A DNA stretch of 64,000 bases, taken from an uncultured Candidatus Melainabacteria bacterium (GTDB taxonomy: Bacteria; Cyanobacteriota; Vampirovibrionia; Gastranaerophilales; Gastranaerophilaceae). Numbering within the stretch: the first letter of the stretch is position 1; every line of letters starts with the position of its first letter. The translations under genes were made by a program, and so were the position numbers. The notes beneath the pieces are model-generated. The model saw only the letters and a list, made by a program, of their open reading frames with translations, ran no database searches and was not told where the DNA came from. The stretch covers positions 43,647 to 107,646 of the forward strand of contig CAKVLL010000003.1 in NCBI GenBank assembly GCA_934757255.1, written 5' to 3'. Of this stretch, positions 7,885 to 14,343 are shown one piece after another.

Positions 7885-8727
7885 TTATTTAACTGTTCCT
7901 ACTGCTACTTCACAATCTTCACAAAAGCCAGTAGTCAACTCGTGTGAATTTACAAGAGGTGTTCCACAGCTTTTACAATGACAATCTTCAAAGTCGTCTG
8001 CTGTGTTATAGTCATAACCGTAATAACCGCTGTAATAATCTTTATACGTTGGATATGTAGCTTTATTAGGTTTTGTATCTTTTATAAAAATTGTTTTAGT
8101 GCAATTTGCTTTAATATCTGCTTCTGTTTCTTTGTAAATTGCATCTATTTCTTCTTTTTCGATATCTTCATTTGTGATGTATAAATCAATTGCATCGTGT
8201 TTGTTTTCTGAAATATAATTAATCAGAGTGAATTGTTGTTTTTTATTTACAATCATTGCAGGGAATTGTTTATGTCCTCTTAGCGCACTCATACTCTCGT
8301 AATTATCCCAGTCTGTACCTGATGGAGTAGTTCCCATATCTACGTGTGAATGCCAATCTAATTCCCATTCGCTTAGCTGTTCTGTTGGAATGCTTCTAAC
8401 AAATTCCATTACTGCATCATCACTACATTCTACATAAGCACTTTTAACTTCTTGTTTTAGTATCTTAAAGTCTGTGATTACACCATCTTGAATTCGTCCA
8501 AATCCTGATATTTCGTAATCACCAATTAAGTTGATATAACACATAAGCTTAATGTAAGCCTTCTTAGTTATGCTTAATTTATCGTATTTAGGTTTTGCAA
8601 AAATATTGTAGATTATGTTTTTACATTCTTTTAATGTTACTGGAATTACGCTTGCTTTTGTTTCTTGTTTCTTTGTTTCAAATAAGTTGTTTTGTTTTCC
8701 CCAACTATATTTTTTCTTTTGTTTCAT
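7885..8727 (-). CDS. JAMM/MPN+ metalloprotease with zinc ribbon
   Basis: The 280-aa protein carries a complete JAMM motif: Glu72 in YEISGFG and HSHVDMGTTPSGTD at 126-139, an exact H-x-H-x7-S-x2-D zinc site. After a Tyr-rich linker (YYSGYYGYDY) the C-terminus has a zinc ribbon, CKSC at 251-254 and CEDC at 269-272. JAMM enzymes cut isopeptide bonds of ubiquitin-like proteins or trim their precursors. The next gene encodes the Gly-ending modifier, so this is likely its deconjugating enzyme. The zinc ribbon may hold the modifier or a target. Confidence 0.9.
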   Translation of the reverse strand: MKQKKKYSWGKQNNLFETKKQETKASVIPVTLKECKNIIYNIFAKPKYDKLSITKKAYIKLMCYINLIGDYEISGFGRIQDGVITDFKILKQEVKSAYVECSDDAVMEFVRSIPTEQLSEWELDWHSHVDMGTTPSGTDWDNYESMSALRGHKQFPAMIVNKKQQFTLINYISENKHDAIDLYITNEDIEKEEIDAIYKETEADIKANCTKTIFIKDTKPNKATYPTYKDYYSGYYGYDYNTADDFEDCHCKSCGTPLVNSHELTTGFCEDCEVAVGTVK

Positions 8728-8748
8728 TTTATTCCTTTCTAAAATAAA

Positions 8749-8772
8749 GAGCTTCCTTTTTATCGGAAGCCC
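8749..8772 (-). terminator. Terminator after the 118-aa gene
   Basis: Leftward, GGGCTTCC pairs with GGAAGCTC (one G-T pair) across an 8-base loop, followed by TTTATTTT. It lies between the 118-aa gene and the JAMM gene, so the ubiquitin-like module is reached by read-through or by a local promoter not identified here. Confidence 0.75.
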
Positions 8773-8796
8773 TTTAAGTTATTCTATTCATTTTGT

Positions 8797-9153
8797 CTAC
8801 TTTCTTGCTTTTCTTTTTGGTTTTACTTCTGCTTCTAATGCTTCTTTTTCAGCAAGTTCTTTTGCAAGATTGTTTCTAACACCTTCTGCATATTTAGGAT
8901 ATGGAATATTTTCTTCATCCAATCCTTCCACCATCAATTCACAAGCTGTTTCAACTGTTTCACCTAATCTGTAATCTACGATGTATTCTTTTTTCTTGAA
9001 GTAGCTTAGAATACCTTTCCATTCTCTTACATGTAGATTTGTGATTACAAACTTGTCAGCTTTACCTGACTCTAAGAAACCTCTGTACATTTGACCATAA
9101 GCGTATTTGAATACGTCAAATTTTCTGTTGTTTGTTTGTTGTGCTGTTGTCAT
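8797..9153 (-). CDS. MTTAQ-type small phage protein, 118 aa
   Basis: The reading frame is open from 9243, but the start MTTAQQTNNRKFDVFKYA at 9153 has a GAAAGGATG binding site and matches the start of the 117-aa protein at 13150-13503 (MTTAQTKEQEF). The upstream ATG at 9243 also has a good site (GGAGAC), so two forms (148 and 118 aa) are possible. The protein ends in a Lys/Arg tail (KPKRKARK). It has its own terminator just downstream, hinting at high expression. No family is recognised. Confidence 0.65.
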   Translation of the reverse strand: MTTAQQTNNRKFDVFKYAYGQMYRGFLESGKADKFVITNLHVREWKGILSYFKKKEYIVDYRLGETVETACELMVEGLDEENIPYPKYAEGVRNNLAKELAEKEALEAEVKPKRKARK

Positions 9154-9252
9154 AGTTGACCATCCTTTCTTTGTGTTAGCCGGTGCATAAGCACTACGGC
9201 GTTGTTGTACTAACTGTAATAACTTTGACAAAATCTTGTTCATTTTTGTCTC

Positions 9253-9399
9253 CTATTCTTCCAATTCTTCTATTGGAATTAATTCTTCAATTACTATTTT
9301 GTTATTTAGTTCTGATTTATTTTCTTGGTTTCTATCTATCGAAATTTGAACAATCAGAATTATGTTTGTAATTATTAGAGCAATTATTAGTTTTCTCAT
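9253..9399 (-). CDS. Small single-span membrane protein, 48 aa
   Basis: Starts MRKLIIALIITNIILIVQI, a clear N-terminal membrane helix, with an acidic tail (EELIPIEELEE). The ATG at 9399 has an AAGGAAAG binding site and shares an ATGA overlap with the preceding small membrane gene, so the two are coupled. Function unknown. Confidence 0.6.
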   Translation of the reverse strand: MRKLIIALIITNIILIVQISIDRNQENKSELNNKIVIEELIPIEELEE

Positions 9400-9530
9400 T
9401 TTTCTTTCCTTTTCAGATATCCTACGATTGCACCTATATAAAGAAAAATCAGAGAATAATAATCTCCGATTTTCCCAATAAACCAAACAGCTGTAATTAA
9501 GAATAAAATCATTAATAATCGTTTATTCAT
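9396..9530 (-). CDS. Small two-span membrane protein, 44 aa
   Basis: Begins MNKRLLMILFLITAVWFIG, followed by a second hydrophobic segment (YYSLIFLYIGAIVGYL) and a KRKEK tail. The binding site AAGGAG is strong. It overlaps the next gene by ATGA. It may act at the membrane during infection or lysogeny, but its early-region place argues against a lysis holin. Function unknown. Confidence 0.6.
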   Translation of the reverse strand: MNKRLLMILFLITAVWFIGKIGDYYSLIFLYIGAIVGYLKRKEK

Positions 9531-9723
9531 TTTTCTCCTTTTTTAAAGTTGGATGCCATCCGTTTCTAACGTAATGTTTTTTATCATATTCAATTTTGTG
9601 CCTTTTATATTCTTCATCAGAAATATTCATCACATCTATGTTGTTTTCTATACAGTAAAGCGCAAAACCTATTGCATCTTTTTGCATACTACCTTTGTTG
9701 CAATAAATGTTTAATTCAACCAT
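9523..9723 (-). CDS. Small phage protein, 66 aa, unknown
   Basis: The likely start is MVELNIYCNKGSMQKDAIGF at 9723 with GTAGGA upstream. The frame is open further back without a credible start. It shares one base with the stop codon of the preceding gene. Mixed alpha/beta, ending in a basic tail (HPTLKKEKNE). No family is recognised. Confidence 0.6.
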   Translation of the reverse strand: MVELNIYCNKGSMQKDAIGFALYCIENNIDVMNISDEEYKRHKIEYDKKHYVRNGWHPTLKKEKNE

Positions 9724-9893
9724 TATTGTCCTACTTTCATTAGAATTGCTTTGCATTCTTTAATGTCTTTTGTTGTTTTGAATTTAGAAACGCATAATTC
9801 ATTGATTTGCTTTTCTCTTTTATTTTCTTCAATTTCCATTGGAAGAATTGCTATCATTGGTGCGAATAGCATTGCTACTATGAATATTGGCAT
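9723..9893 (-). CDS. Small membrane-anchored protein, 56 aa
   Basis: Starts MPIFIVAMLFAPMIAILPME, an N-terminal membrane helix, then a charged cytoplasmic-type helix with two Cys. The ATG directly follows the previous stop codon and has a GGGGAAA binding site. One of at least four small membrane proteins in this early operon. Function unknown. Confidence 0.55.
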   Translation of the reverse strand: MPIFIVAMLFAPMIAILPMEIEENKREKQINELCVSKFKTTKDIKECKAILMKVGQ

Positions 9894-10574
9894 TTATTTC
9901 CCCTTTGCTTTGTTGATAATGTTTAAAATCTTTTCACAATATGGTCTGTCTTTATTTTCGACGCCTAAAAATAGTTCTTTAGTTACATATTCTATTTCGA
10001 CAAGAGCTATTCTACATTTGTCTGCATATTCAACGCTTTTTGCAGTACAAGTTTCACAAATTCCAGTAGGTTGGTTTGCTTCTTGCCATTCTTTTAACTC
10101 TTTTACTTCTTGTTTGAGTCTTATTAATTCGTCTTTTACATCATTATGTTTGGCTCTATAACAAGCTTTGTATGTTTCAGTTAAAGCTTTTTGTTGTTCT
10201 AATTGTTTTTTCAATTCTTCGCACTCTTGCTCTTTGGTTTTTAACAAATTACAATTTTCTTTATTGCAATATTTTCCGTTATAAAAATCTTTTGAAACTT
10301 GGTTATATTTCTCTAACCATTGCTCTAGTTTTTCTGCGTTTTCTTTGCAACATTTATTATGATATTGTCGTAATTCTTCATATTCTTGTTCTTTAGCTTC
10401 AATAATCTCTTTTGTTGCCAGAACTATATCAAAGCTTTGCGTTTCTTCATTGTAACCGCAGAAATCGTCTAACAGCCTAGGTGTTATTATTTTTTCCAGT
10501 TCTAAATACATTTTTTGTAATGGAGAAAGCTCTGCTTGTTTTCCAGTAGTTACATCATAATAGTTATTTTCCAT
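9894..10574 (-). CDS. Coiled-coil phage protein, 226 aa
   Basis: The ATG at 10574 (MENNYYDVTTGKQAELSPLQ) has an AAGGTG site; the longer frame back to 10589 relies on TTG. Residues ~60-160 are long charged heptad-rich helices (EQECEELKKQLEQQKAL, DELIRLKQEVKELKEWQE). A CETC pair and further Cys are found toward the end. Such proteins are common in the early regions of gut phages; no specific role can be assigned. Confidence 0.65.
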   Translation of the reverse strand: MENNYYDVTTGKQAELSPLQKMYLELEKIITPRLLDDFCGYNEETQSFDIVLATKEIIEAKEQEYEELRQYHNKCCKENAEKLEQWLEKYNQVSKDFYNGKYCNKENCNLLKTKEQECEELKKQLEQQKALTETYKACYRAKHNDVKDELIRLKQEVKELKEWQEANQPTGICETCTAKSVEYADKCRIALVEIEYVTKELFLGVENKDRPYCEKILNIINKAKGK

Positions 10575-10590
10575 TTTTTTCACCTTCAAT

Positions 10591-10734
10591 CTACCATTTG
10601 CATCTAAATTCTAAATCGCTTTGTGCTTCTTTTCTTATTTTTTCTATTTTGCGCAAAGCTATCAACTCGCCTATACTTATCAGCATTTTAGAGTAAACTA
10701 TAAAGCATAATAAAATTAATATTGAAGCCATCAT
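10591..10734 (-). CDS. Small membrane protein, 47 aa
   Basis: Starts MMASILILLCFIVYSKMLIS, a membrane helix, followed by a basic helix (ALRKIEKIRKEAQ). Its start overlaps the stop of the preceding gene (ATGA) and has a GAGGTG binding site. Function unknown. Confidence 0.55.
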   Translation of the reverse strand: MMASILILLCFIVYSKMLISIGELIALRKIEKIRKEAQSDLEFRCKW

Positions 10735-11225
10735 TCACCTCTCAAATACTTCTTCAATCGTTCTTCACCGATTTCTCGGATTGCTACATCTAGAAAGTTC
10801 ATGTTTGTACAATAGACAACCCCTTGGATTTTATTCCGAATAGACCTGTCGAATGATAATATATCCTCTGACGCTTCCAAATAAATATAATATTTGCTTT
10901 CATCCGAGCTGTTCCAGTTCGTCTCTTTACCTTTATTCAGCCTTCTAGCAATATCTTCAAGCAAACGTCTTACTAAAATCTTTTCAGCTTCTGCTTCGGC
11001 TTGTTCACGAGTTTGGAAACAGTTGTAAGTTTTGTACAATGTATTTTCAGGAACATCACCTCTGAAAGTGTTAGAATATGGTTCATTGTATCCATTTAAG
11101 AAATAGAACACATCGCCATTTTTAGGCTTCCACCTCTCACACTCGCATTCTGCCAACATTTTCTCCATATTGGCTAGATGTTCTTTTGTTTTATTAATTT
11201 CGTTTTGTAGTTCTTGTTTGTTCAT
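10731..11225 (-). CDS. Conserved-type phage protein, 164 aa
   Basis: A short N-terminal coiled coil (MNKQELQNEINKTKEHLANM) is followed by RWKPKNGDVFYFLN and CFQTREQAEAEAEKIL, a pattern recurring in many phage hypothetical proteins. The C-terminal part (YYIYLEASEDIL, NFLDVAIREIGEERLKKYL) looks like a small alpha/beta domain. The same N-terminal start MNKQE is used by the 65-aa gene at 11492. Role unknown. Confidence 0.65.
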   Translation of the reverse strand: MNKQELQNEINKTKEHLANMEKMLAECECERWKPKNGDVFYFLNGYNEPYSNTFRGDVPENTLYKTYNCFQTREQAEAEAEKILVRRLLEDIARRLNKGKETNWNSSDESKYYIYLEASEDILSFDRSIRNKIQGVVYCTNMNFLDVAIREIGEERLKKYLRGE

Positions 11226-11495
11226 TTAATTTATATCCTTTTTATATTTTAAAATATATTTTCGTAACTCATTTAATTTGTTATATTCTGCTTTCATTTT
11301 TTCGTACTGTTCTTTTAGTTCAAAATAAAAATAAGCATTTTGAACTAAAACGTATTGTAATTCTAATATATATTGTTCTTTATTTTTCTTGGTCGTTCTT
11401 TCTTCCAATAAAGTATTTATCATGTCCTCTATGAATTTTTTATTTGATTTTTTCAAGTTATTATCTTTGAATATTTCTAAGTTGTATTTTTTCAT
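11226..11495 (-). CDS. Small helical phage protein, 89 aa
   Basis: Lys/Glu-rich and almost fully helical (KEQYILELQYVLVQNAYFYF, then KEQYEKMKAEYNKLNELRKY). It ends immediately before the next start codon and overlaps the upstream gene by 4 bases, so it is part of the tightly packed operon. Function unknown. Confidence 0.55.
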   Translation of the reverse strand: MKKYNLEIFKDNNLKKSNKKFIEDMINTLLEERTTKKNKEQYILELQYVLVQNAYFYFELKEQYEKMKAEYNKLNELRKYILKYKKDIN

Positions 11496-11689
11496 TTGTT
11501 AATTTCCTTTATATTTTTAACTACTTCTTGTAATCTTTTAACAAATTTTTCATTAGACTCACTCCAGTACCAACAGCAATTACAACAGCCTGCGCAGTCT
11601 GCGTATTTGCTATCTGAACCTGTATTAACTGATATATCTAGGTCTGCGATTATATTATTGAGTTGTTGTATTATTTCTTGTTTATTCAT
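11492..11689 (-). CDS. Small Cys-rich phage protein, 65 aa
   Basis: Starts MNKQEIIQQLNNIIADLDIS and has a central cluster CAGCCNCCWYW (five Cys in nine residues), flanked by helices. The cluster may bind zinc or another metal. It overlaps both neighbours by a few bases. Function unknown. Confidence 0.55.
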   Translation of the reverse strand: MNKQEIIQQLNNIIADLDISVNTGSDSKYADCAGCCNCCWYWSESNEKFVKRLQEVVKNIKEINK

Positions 11690-11900
11690 TTGTTATTTCC
11701 TTTTTCATTTTTGTTGCTTGTAGATATATTGTAGTAGTCCAAGCGCATCCACATTCGCATTCAAAGTCGTGCATTACACAAGAAGGTGTGATTGGTTCAT
11801 CAAATCCTAGAACAGTATCCCAACTTGAAACTTTACCGCAGTCATATTCTGCTTTATTGCCACACTTAGGGCAGACGTCATACGTTTTTGAATAGTTCAT
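11682..11900 (-). CDS. Small zinc-ribbon phage protein, 72 aa
   Basis: CPKCGNKAEYDCG near the start and CECGCAW near the end form the two knuckles of a zinc ribbon, with a short beta segment after (TTTIYLQA). Probably a nucleic-acid- or protein-binding adaptor. It overlaps the next gene by 8 bases. The role is inferred from the zinc motif only. Confidence 0.65.
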   Translation of the reverse strand: MNYSKTYDVCPKCGNKAEYDCGKVSSWDTVLGFDEPITPSCVMHDFECECGCAWTTTIYLQATKMKKEITNE

Positions 11901-11903
11901 TTG

Positions 11904-12185
11904 TTATTCTCCAAATCTATAAGCTACTTTTACATCTGTGTTATGTATTAACCACTTTGCTATTTCAGGTTCAATTTGATATTCTTTGTCTATTAAGACT
12001 AAAGTTCTTTTATTGAATTCACATAGCAATTCTTTTACTTTTTCAGCCTTATTAATTAACCATTCATAGTATTGTTGTAATACATACATTGAAGGGTTCT
12101 TATTGTATAAGCCTTCACCTGAACTGTTTGATATATCCATATATACTTCTACTTCTTCATCAGTAGTAAATATTGGTAATTTCAT
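11904..12185 (-). CDS. Hypothetical phage protein, 93 aa
   Basis: Begins MKLPIFTTDEEVEVYMDISN with an AAAGGAAA binding site after a ~300-base gene-free stretch, so it is probably the first gene of a transcript. Mixed alpha/beta, no recognised family. Confidence 0.6.
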   Translation of the reverse strand: MKLPIFTTDEEVEVYMDISNSSGEGLYNKNPSMYVLQQYYEWLINKAEKVKELLCEFNKRTLVLIDKEYQIEPEIAKWLIHNTDVKVAYRFGE

Positions 12186-12487
12186 AATTAATTTCCTTTA
12201 CTATTCTTTACATTTCTTGATTTTGTATTTAAAAATATGCTAAACTTACGATACATACCTGCTCGGGTCTCTTAAATAGACTTAGCAGACAAAAAAGACT
12301 AAGTTAGCGAAATATGACGGATTTCGCGGAACTAAAGAATAAAAAAAAGATTTTAGCTTACGTCTCTGTGTAGCCCTCCAACGCGCAACAGAGACTGCAA
12401 GAGCAAAAGAATAAAAGCCAAAAGCGACAAAAGAAAAAGCAGAAGTCTTTGAAGACCTCTGCAAATTGGAGTATTAAGAAGAGATTG
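12186..12487. other. Gene-free stretch with several hairpins
   Basis: No credible gene. It holds the terminator of the upstream leftward gene (12439-12462) and three more inverted repeats: an 8-bp stem with arms GTCTCTGT/ACAGAGAC at 12362-12395, a 7-bp stem GCGAAAT/ATTTCGC at 12307-12327, and a 5-bp stem CTTAG/CTAAG at 12281-12303. Read leftward, the 12362-12395 hairpin is followed about 15 bases later by TCTTTTTTTTATT, which could end a small RNA. The stretch may be a leader or small-RNA gene for the operon starting at 12185. Confidence 0.45.
12439..12462 (-). terminator. Strong terminator after the 204-aa gene
   Basis: Leftward the arms GCAGAGGTCTT and AAGACTTCTGC pair over nearly the full 24 bases (one G-T pair) and are followed by TTTTTCTTTT. 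It lies 26 bases behind the stop codon of the gene at 12488-13102. Confidence 0.85.
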
Positions 12488-13102
12488 TTAATAGACATAA
12501 CCTTCTTTAGTTGTGCCATCCAAATATAATTGGCTTTCAACTTCATTAGCTAAGAATTCTTCGTATTTCTCATCTATGATTTCAGATACATCTTTAGATT
12601 GAGTTTCAATGTATTTAGCAAAGTCATTGTAATTATCAAATCCTAGCTTTTGAATGAACATTTCAAAAGTACAACTATCAGCCTTTTCAAGATATTCATT
12701 ATCTAAACCAAATCTTTTGTAATCAAAGTTAGGACATTCTAATTCAGCTCTGTATTTATCATTTGTTGCCAAAGCTTTTTCAACTACGCTTAGATGGTCA
12801 AATTCGTGTTTCTTATTATACTTAGTTATTTTATATTCTTCTTTTTCATAGGCAGGTGCTATGAATTCAGAAGCAGTATTTAAGTCTTTGTATTGGATAG
12901 TATATTCACGAATACCATTATTATAATCGGCAGTTACTTTTGCTATCTTAAACGCTTTAGCTTTCATTGTAATCCAAGTTATTATCTTTTCAGGGTAATA
13001 TCCTTTAATCTTAAATGAGTCTTTAGCTTCATTACCTCTTAGCTTTTGTGTTTCATTATATACAATTTGATTTCTAATCACGTTAAATATGTTATTTGTC
13101 AT
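12488..13102 (-). CDS. Hypothetical early phage protein, 204 aa
   Basis: Starts MTNNIFNVIRNQIVYNETQK with an AAAGGATTAAG binding site. The first half has beta-rich segments including AFKIAKVTADYNNGIREYTI and QYKDLNTASEFIAP. The second half is helical and acidic. It follows the 117-aa gene, is preceded by one terminator and followed by another, so it is probably a separately metered early product. No family is recognised; the QYKDLN segment recalls KIKDLN in the 117-aa neighbour, so the two may share a fold. Confidence 0.6.
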   Translation of the reverse strand: MTNNIFNVIRNQIVYNETQKLRGNEAKDSFKIKGYYPEKIITWITMKAKAFKIAKVTADYNNGIREYTIQYKDLNTASEFIAPAYEKEEYKITKYNKKHEFDHLSVVEKALATNDKYRAELECPNFDYKRFGLDNEYLEKADSCTFEMFIQKLGFDNYNDFAKYIETQSKDVSEIIDEKYEEFLANEVESQLYLDGTTKEGYVY

Positions 13103-13139
13103 TTCTTAATCCTTTCCAATTTATGTCTATTACTCAAAA

Positions 13140-13162
13140 AGCCCTAGTATTACACTAGAGCT
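13140..13162 (-). terminator. Terminator overlapping the end of the 117-aa gene
   Basis: Leftward AGCTCTAGT pairs with ACTAGGGCT across GTAAT, followed by TTTTG. The stop codon of the 117-aa gene lies in the loop. It limits read-through from the first early gene into the rest. Confidence 0.8.
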
Positions 13163-13503
13163 TTAGTTACTGATTTGATTGCTTTTGCTATATCAAAGCT
13201 ATTGAATACATTGTATTCTTTTCCGGCTTTTGATTTCGCTTTAGCTTCTATATTCAAGTCTTTTATTTTGACTATTGTTTGCACTCTGCCATATTCATCT
13301 ATGTCAGTTTTCCATTCTACAAATTTCATTGCGCCAACTTTATAAAAGTATGAACTTTTTAGATTATCAAAGTATTTTACTTTTACTTCTAATTCATCTG
13401 TCTTTTCACCTTTCATTAAGTTTTCATAATAAGCTTTCAATACTTGGAATTTGAAGAAATCAAAGTAATTGAATTCTTGTTCTTTAGTTTGTGCTGTTGT
13501 CAT
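13150..13503 (-). CDS. First early gene, MTTAQ-type protein, 117 aa
   Basis: The start chosen is MTTAQTKEQEFNYFDFFKFQ at 13503, which has an AGAAGGTC binding site; a longer frame to 13545 needs a TTG start. The start matches the 118-aa protein at 8797-9153, and both have DFFKFQ/DVFKYA just after it. The rest is beta-rich (ELEVKVKYFDNL, QTIVKIKDLNIEA) with a Lys-rich segment. As the leader-proximal gene with its own terminator it is likely abundant. Function unknown. Confidence 0.65.
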   Translation of the reverse strand: MTTAQTKEQEFNYFDFFKFQVLKAYYENLMKGEKTDELEVKVKYFDNLKSSYFYKVGAMKFVEWKTDIDEYGRVQTIVKIKDLNIEAKAKSKAGKEYNVFNSFDIAKAIKSVTKALV

Positions 13504-13576
13504 AATAGACCTTCTTTCTGCCTTATCGGCACTTATGTAATACAAATAGTTAAAACCTCAACAAGCTAACGAATTA

Positions 13577-13609
13577 GCCAAGGCTTTCACCCTTAGTAGA
13601 AGCCTTGGC
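13577..13609 (+). terminator. Rightward terminator facing the early genes
   Basis: GCCAAGGCTT and AAGCCTTGGC form a perfect 10-bp stem around a 13-base loop, followed by TTTTCTTCTTT on the plus strand. No plus-strand gene lies to its left, so it may end a rightward antisense or small RNA. On the opposite strand it would be a stable hairpin in the early leader. Confidence 0.75.
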
Positions 13610-14102
13610 TTTTCTTCTTTATATCGTTTAGATATATATTGGTTAGTTTTATATTTATATTTCTAGTTCATGTTCTATTTGTTCTTATTTGGGCGTATTG
13701 TGTTGGAATGTGCATGGGGATTGAGTTAGGGATAGAATTGGGAAATGGAAGGGAGATAGGCGTTCCAAACACAGCTTTCCCTCACACAACGTACAAGCCC
13801 ATTTAGCCGTGGTCGCACCTCTCCATGATAGTTTGTACCTAGCTTTGATTTAACATGGCTTAATGGGCGTTCTACAAGCTCTAACAAAGCGTAGTCTGTC
13901 TGCCCTATCCTACAAAACAATTAGTGGCATAATAAAACCAACTAAAGACAGGCAAGCGAAGTGAGTAGCAAAGAAGCACCAAGTAAACGCGCAAGAGCGA
14001 GCGACAAAGGTGGCGATGATAAAGCAAGGGGGAGAGGGGGTAAAGCGAGCGACAAGTAAAGAAGAACATCTCCCCAAACACTCGACCTATTTTCTAACGC
14101 AC

Positions 14103-14129
14103 AAAAAAATACCTTCCCGAAAGAAGGCA
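14103..14129 (-). terminator. Attenuator-like terminator in the early leader
   Basis: Leftward TGCCTTC pairs with GAAGGTA around TTTCGG and is followed by seven T. It lies only about 50-70 bases downstream of the strong leftward promoter at 14182-14210. Transcription of the early genes must therefore read through it, or it makes a short RNA. Confidence 0.75.
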
Positions 14130-14181
14130 TTGAATTTAAATCAGATTTATCGCACATAACCTAAATAGTTATTACTACTAC

Positions 14182-14210
14182 ATTATAGCACATTTTAGAC
14201 TTACTTTAAA
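14182..14210 (-). promoter_or_regulatory. Leftward early promoter with extended -10
   Basis: Leftward TTTAAA, a 17-base spacer and a perfect TATAAT preceded by TGC (extended -10). It is the best sigma-70-type promoter in the control region and points to the early genes. The predicted start near 14175 precedes the attenuator by about 50 bases. Confidence 0.75.
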
Positions 14211-14247
14211 GCTTATTCTTCAAATCTTAACTGTTCTTAAACTAAAT

Positions 14248-14276
14248 TTGACGTTTATCAAAAAATCATAAAAAAT
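14248..14276 (+). promoter_or_regulatory. Possible rightward late promoter
   Basis: TTGACG, a 17-base spacer and AAAAAT point toward the first rightward gene. The 10-mer TTTGACGTTT covering the -35 element recurs at 14780-14789 before the next gene, where a matching -10 is poor. The repeated motif could instead be an activator site. Confidence 0.35.
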
Positions 14277-14343
14277 GAGTTTGTAGTCGGACATTTAAGT
14301 AGGTAACGAAAGAAATTGCCGACAATGAGGAAGGGAAACTATC

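Larger units (their letters stand above)
13504..14343. other. 840-base gene-free control region between early and late genes
   Basis: I see no convincing gene here. The part 13680-14060 is richer in G/C than its surroundings and structured. Arms 13797-13811 and 13854-13868 (GCCCATTTAGCCGTG/CATGGCTTAATGGGC) form a 15-position stem. GGGAAA at 13740 and TTTCCC at 13776 enclose GGAA/TTCC. GTACAA at 13791 can alternatively pair with TTGTAC at 13833. From 13931 to 14070 the plus strand is nearly free of T and repeats GCGAGCGACAA twice (near 13998 and 14045). The region may be a large structured RNA, the phage origin, or the leader of the early transcript. Confidence 0.55.

Noticed and set aside
5958..8727. 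CBASS or Bil-type antiphage defence locus
   Set aside because: No cyclase, no effector and no recognisable E2 are next to the module, and it sits within phage replication genes, not in a typical defence spot.
12282..12546. Two overlapping leftward frames of about 60 aa
   Set aside because: They lack good starts, are Phe/Cys-rich as expected from T-rich non-coding sequence, and cross a clear terminator hairpin.
13726..13920. Leftward 64-aa frame in the control region
   Set aside because: It lies across the long stem-loop at 13797-13868 and has no ribosome binding site, so it is better explained by structured RNA.
13942..14157. Leftward 71-aa frame rich in Leu, Ser, Pro and Ala
   Set aside because: Composition mirrors the T/C-rich strand and the frame includes a terminator. 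Its first part is kept only as a possible leader peptide.
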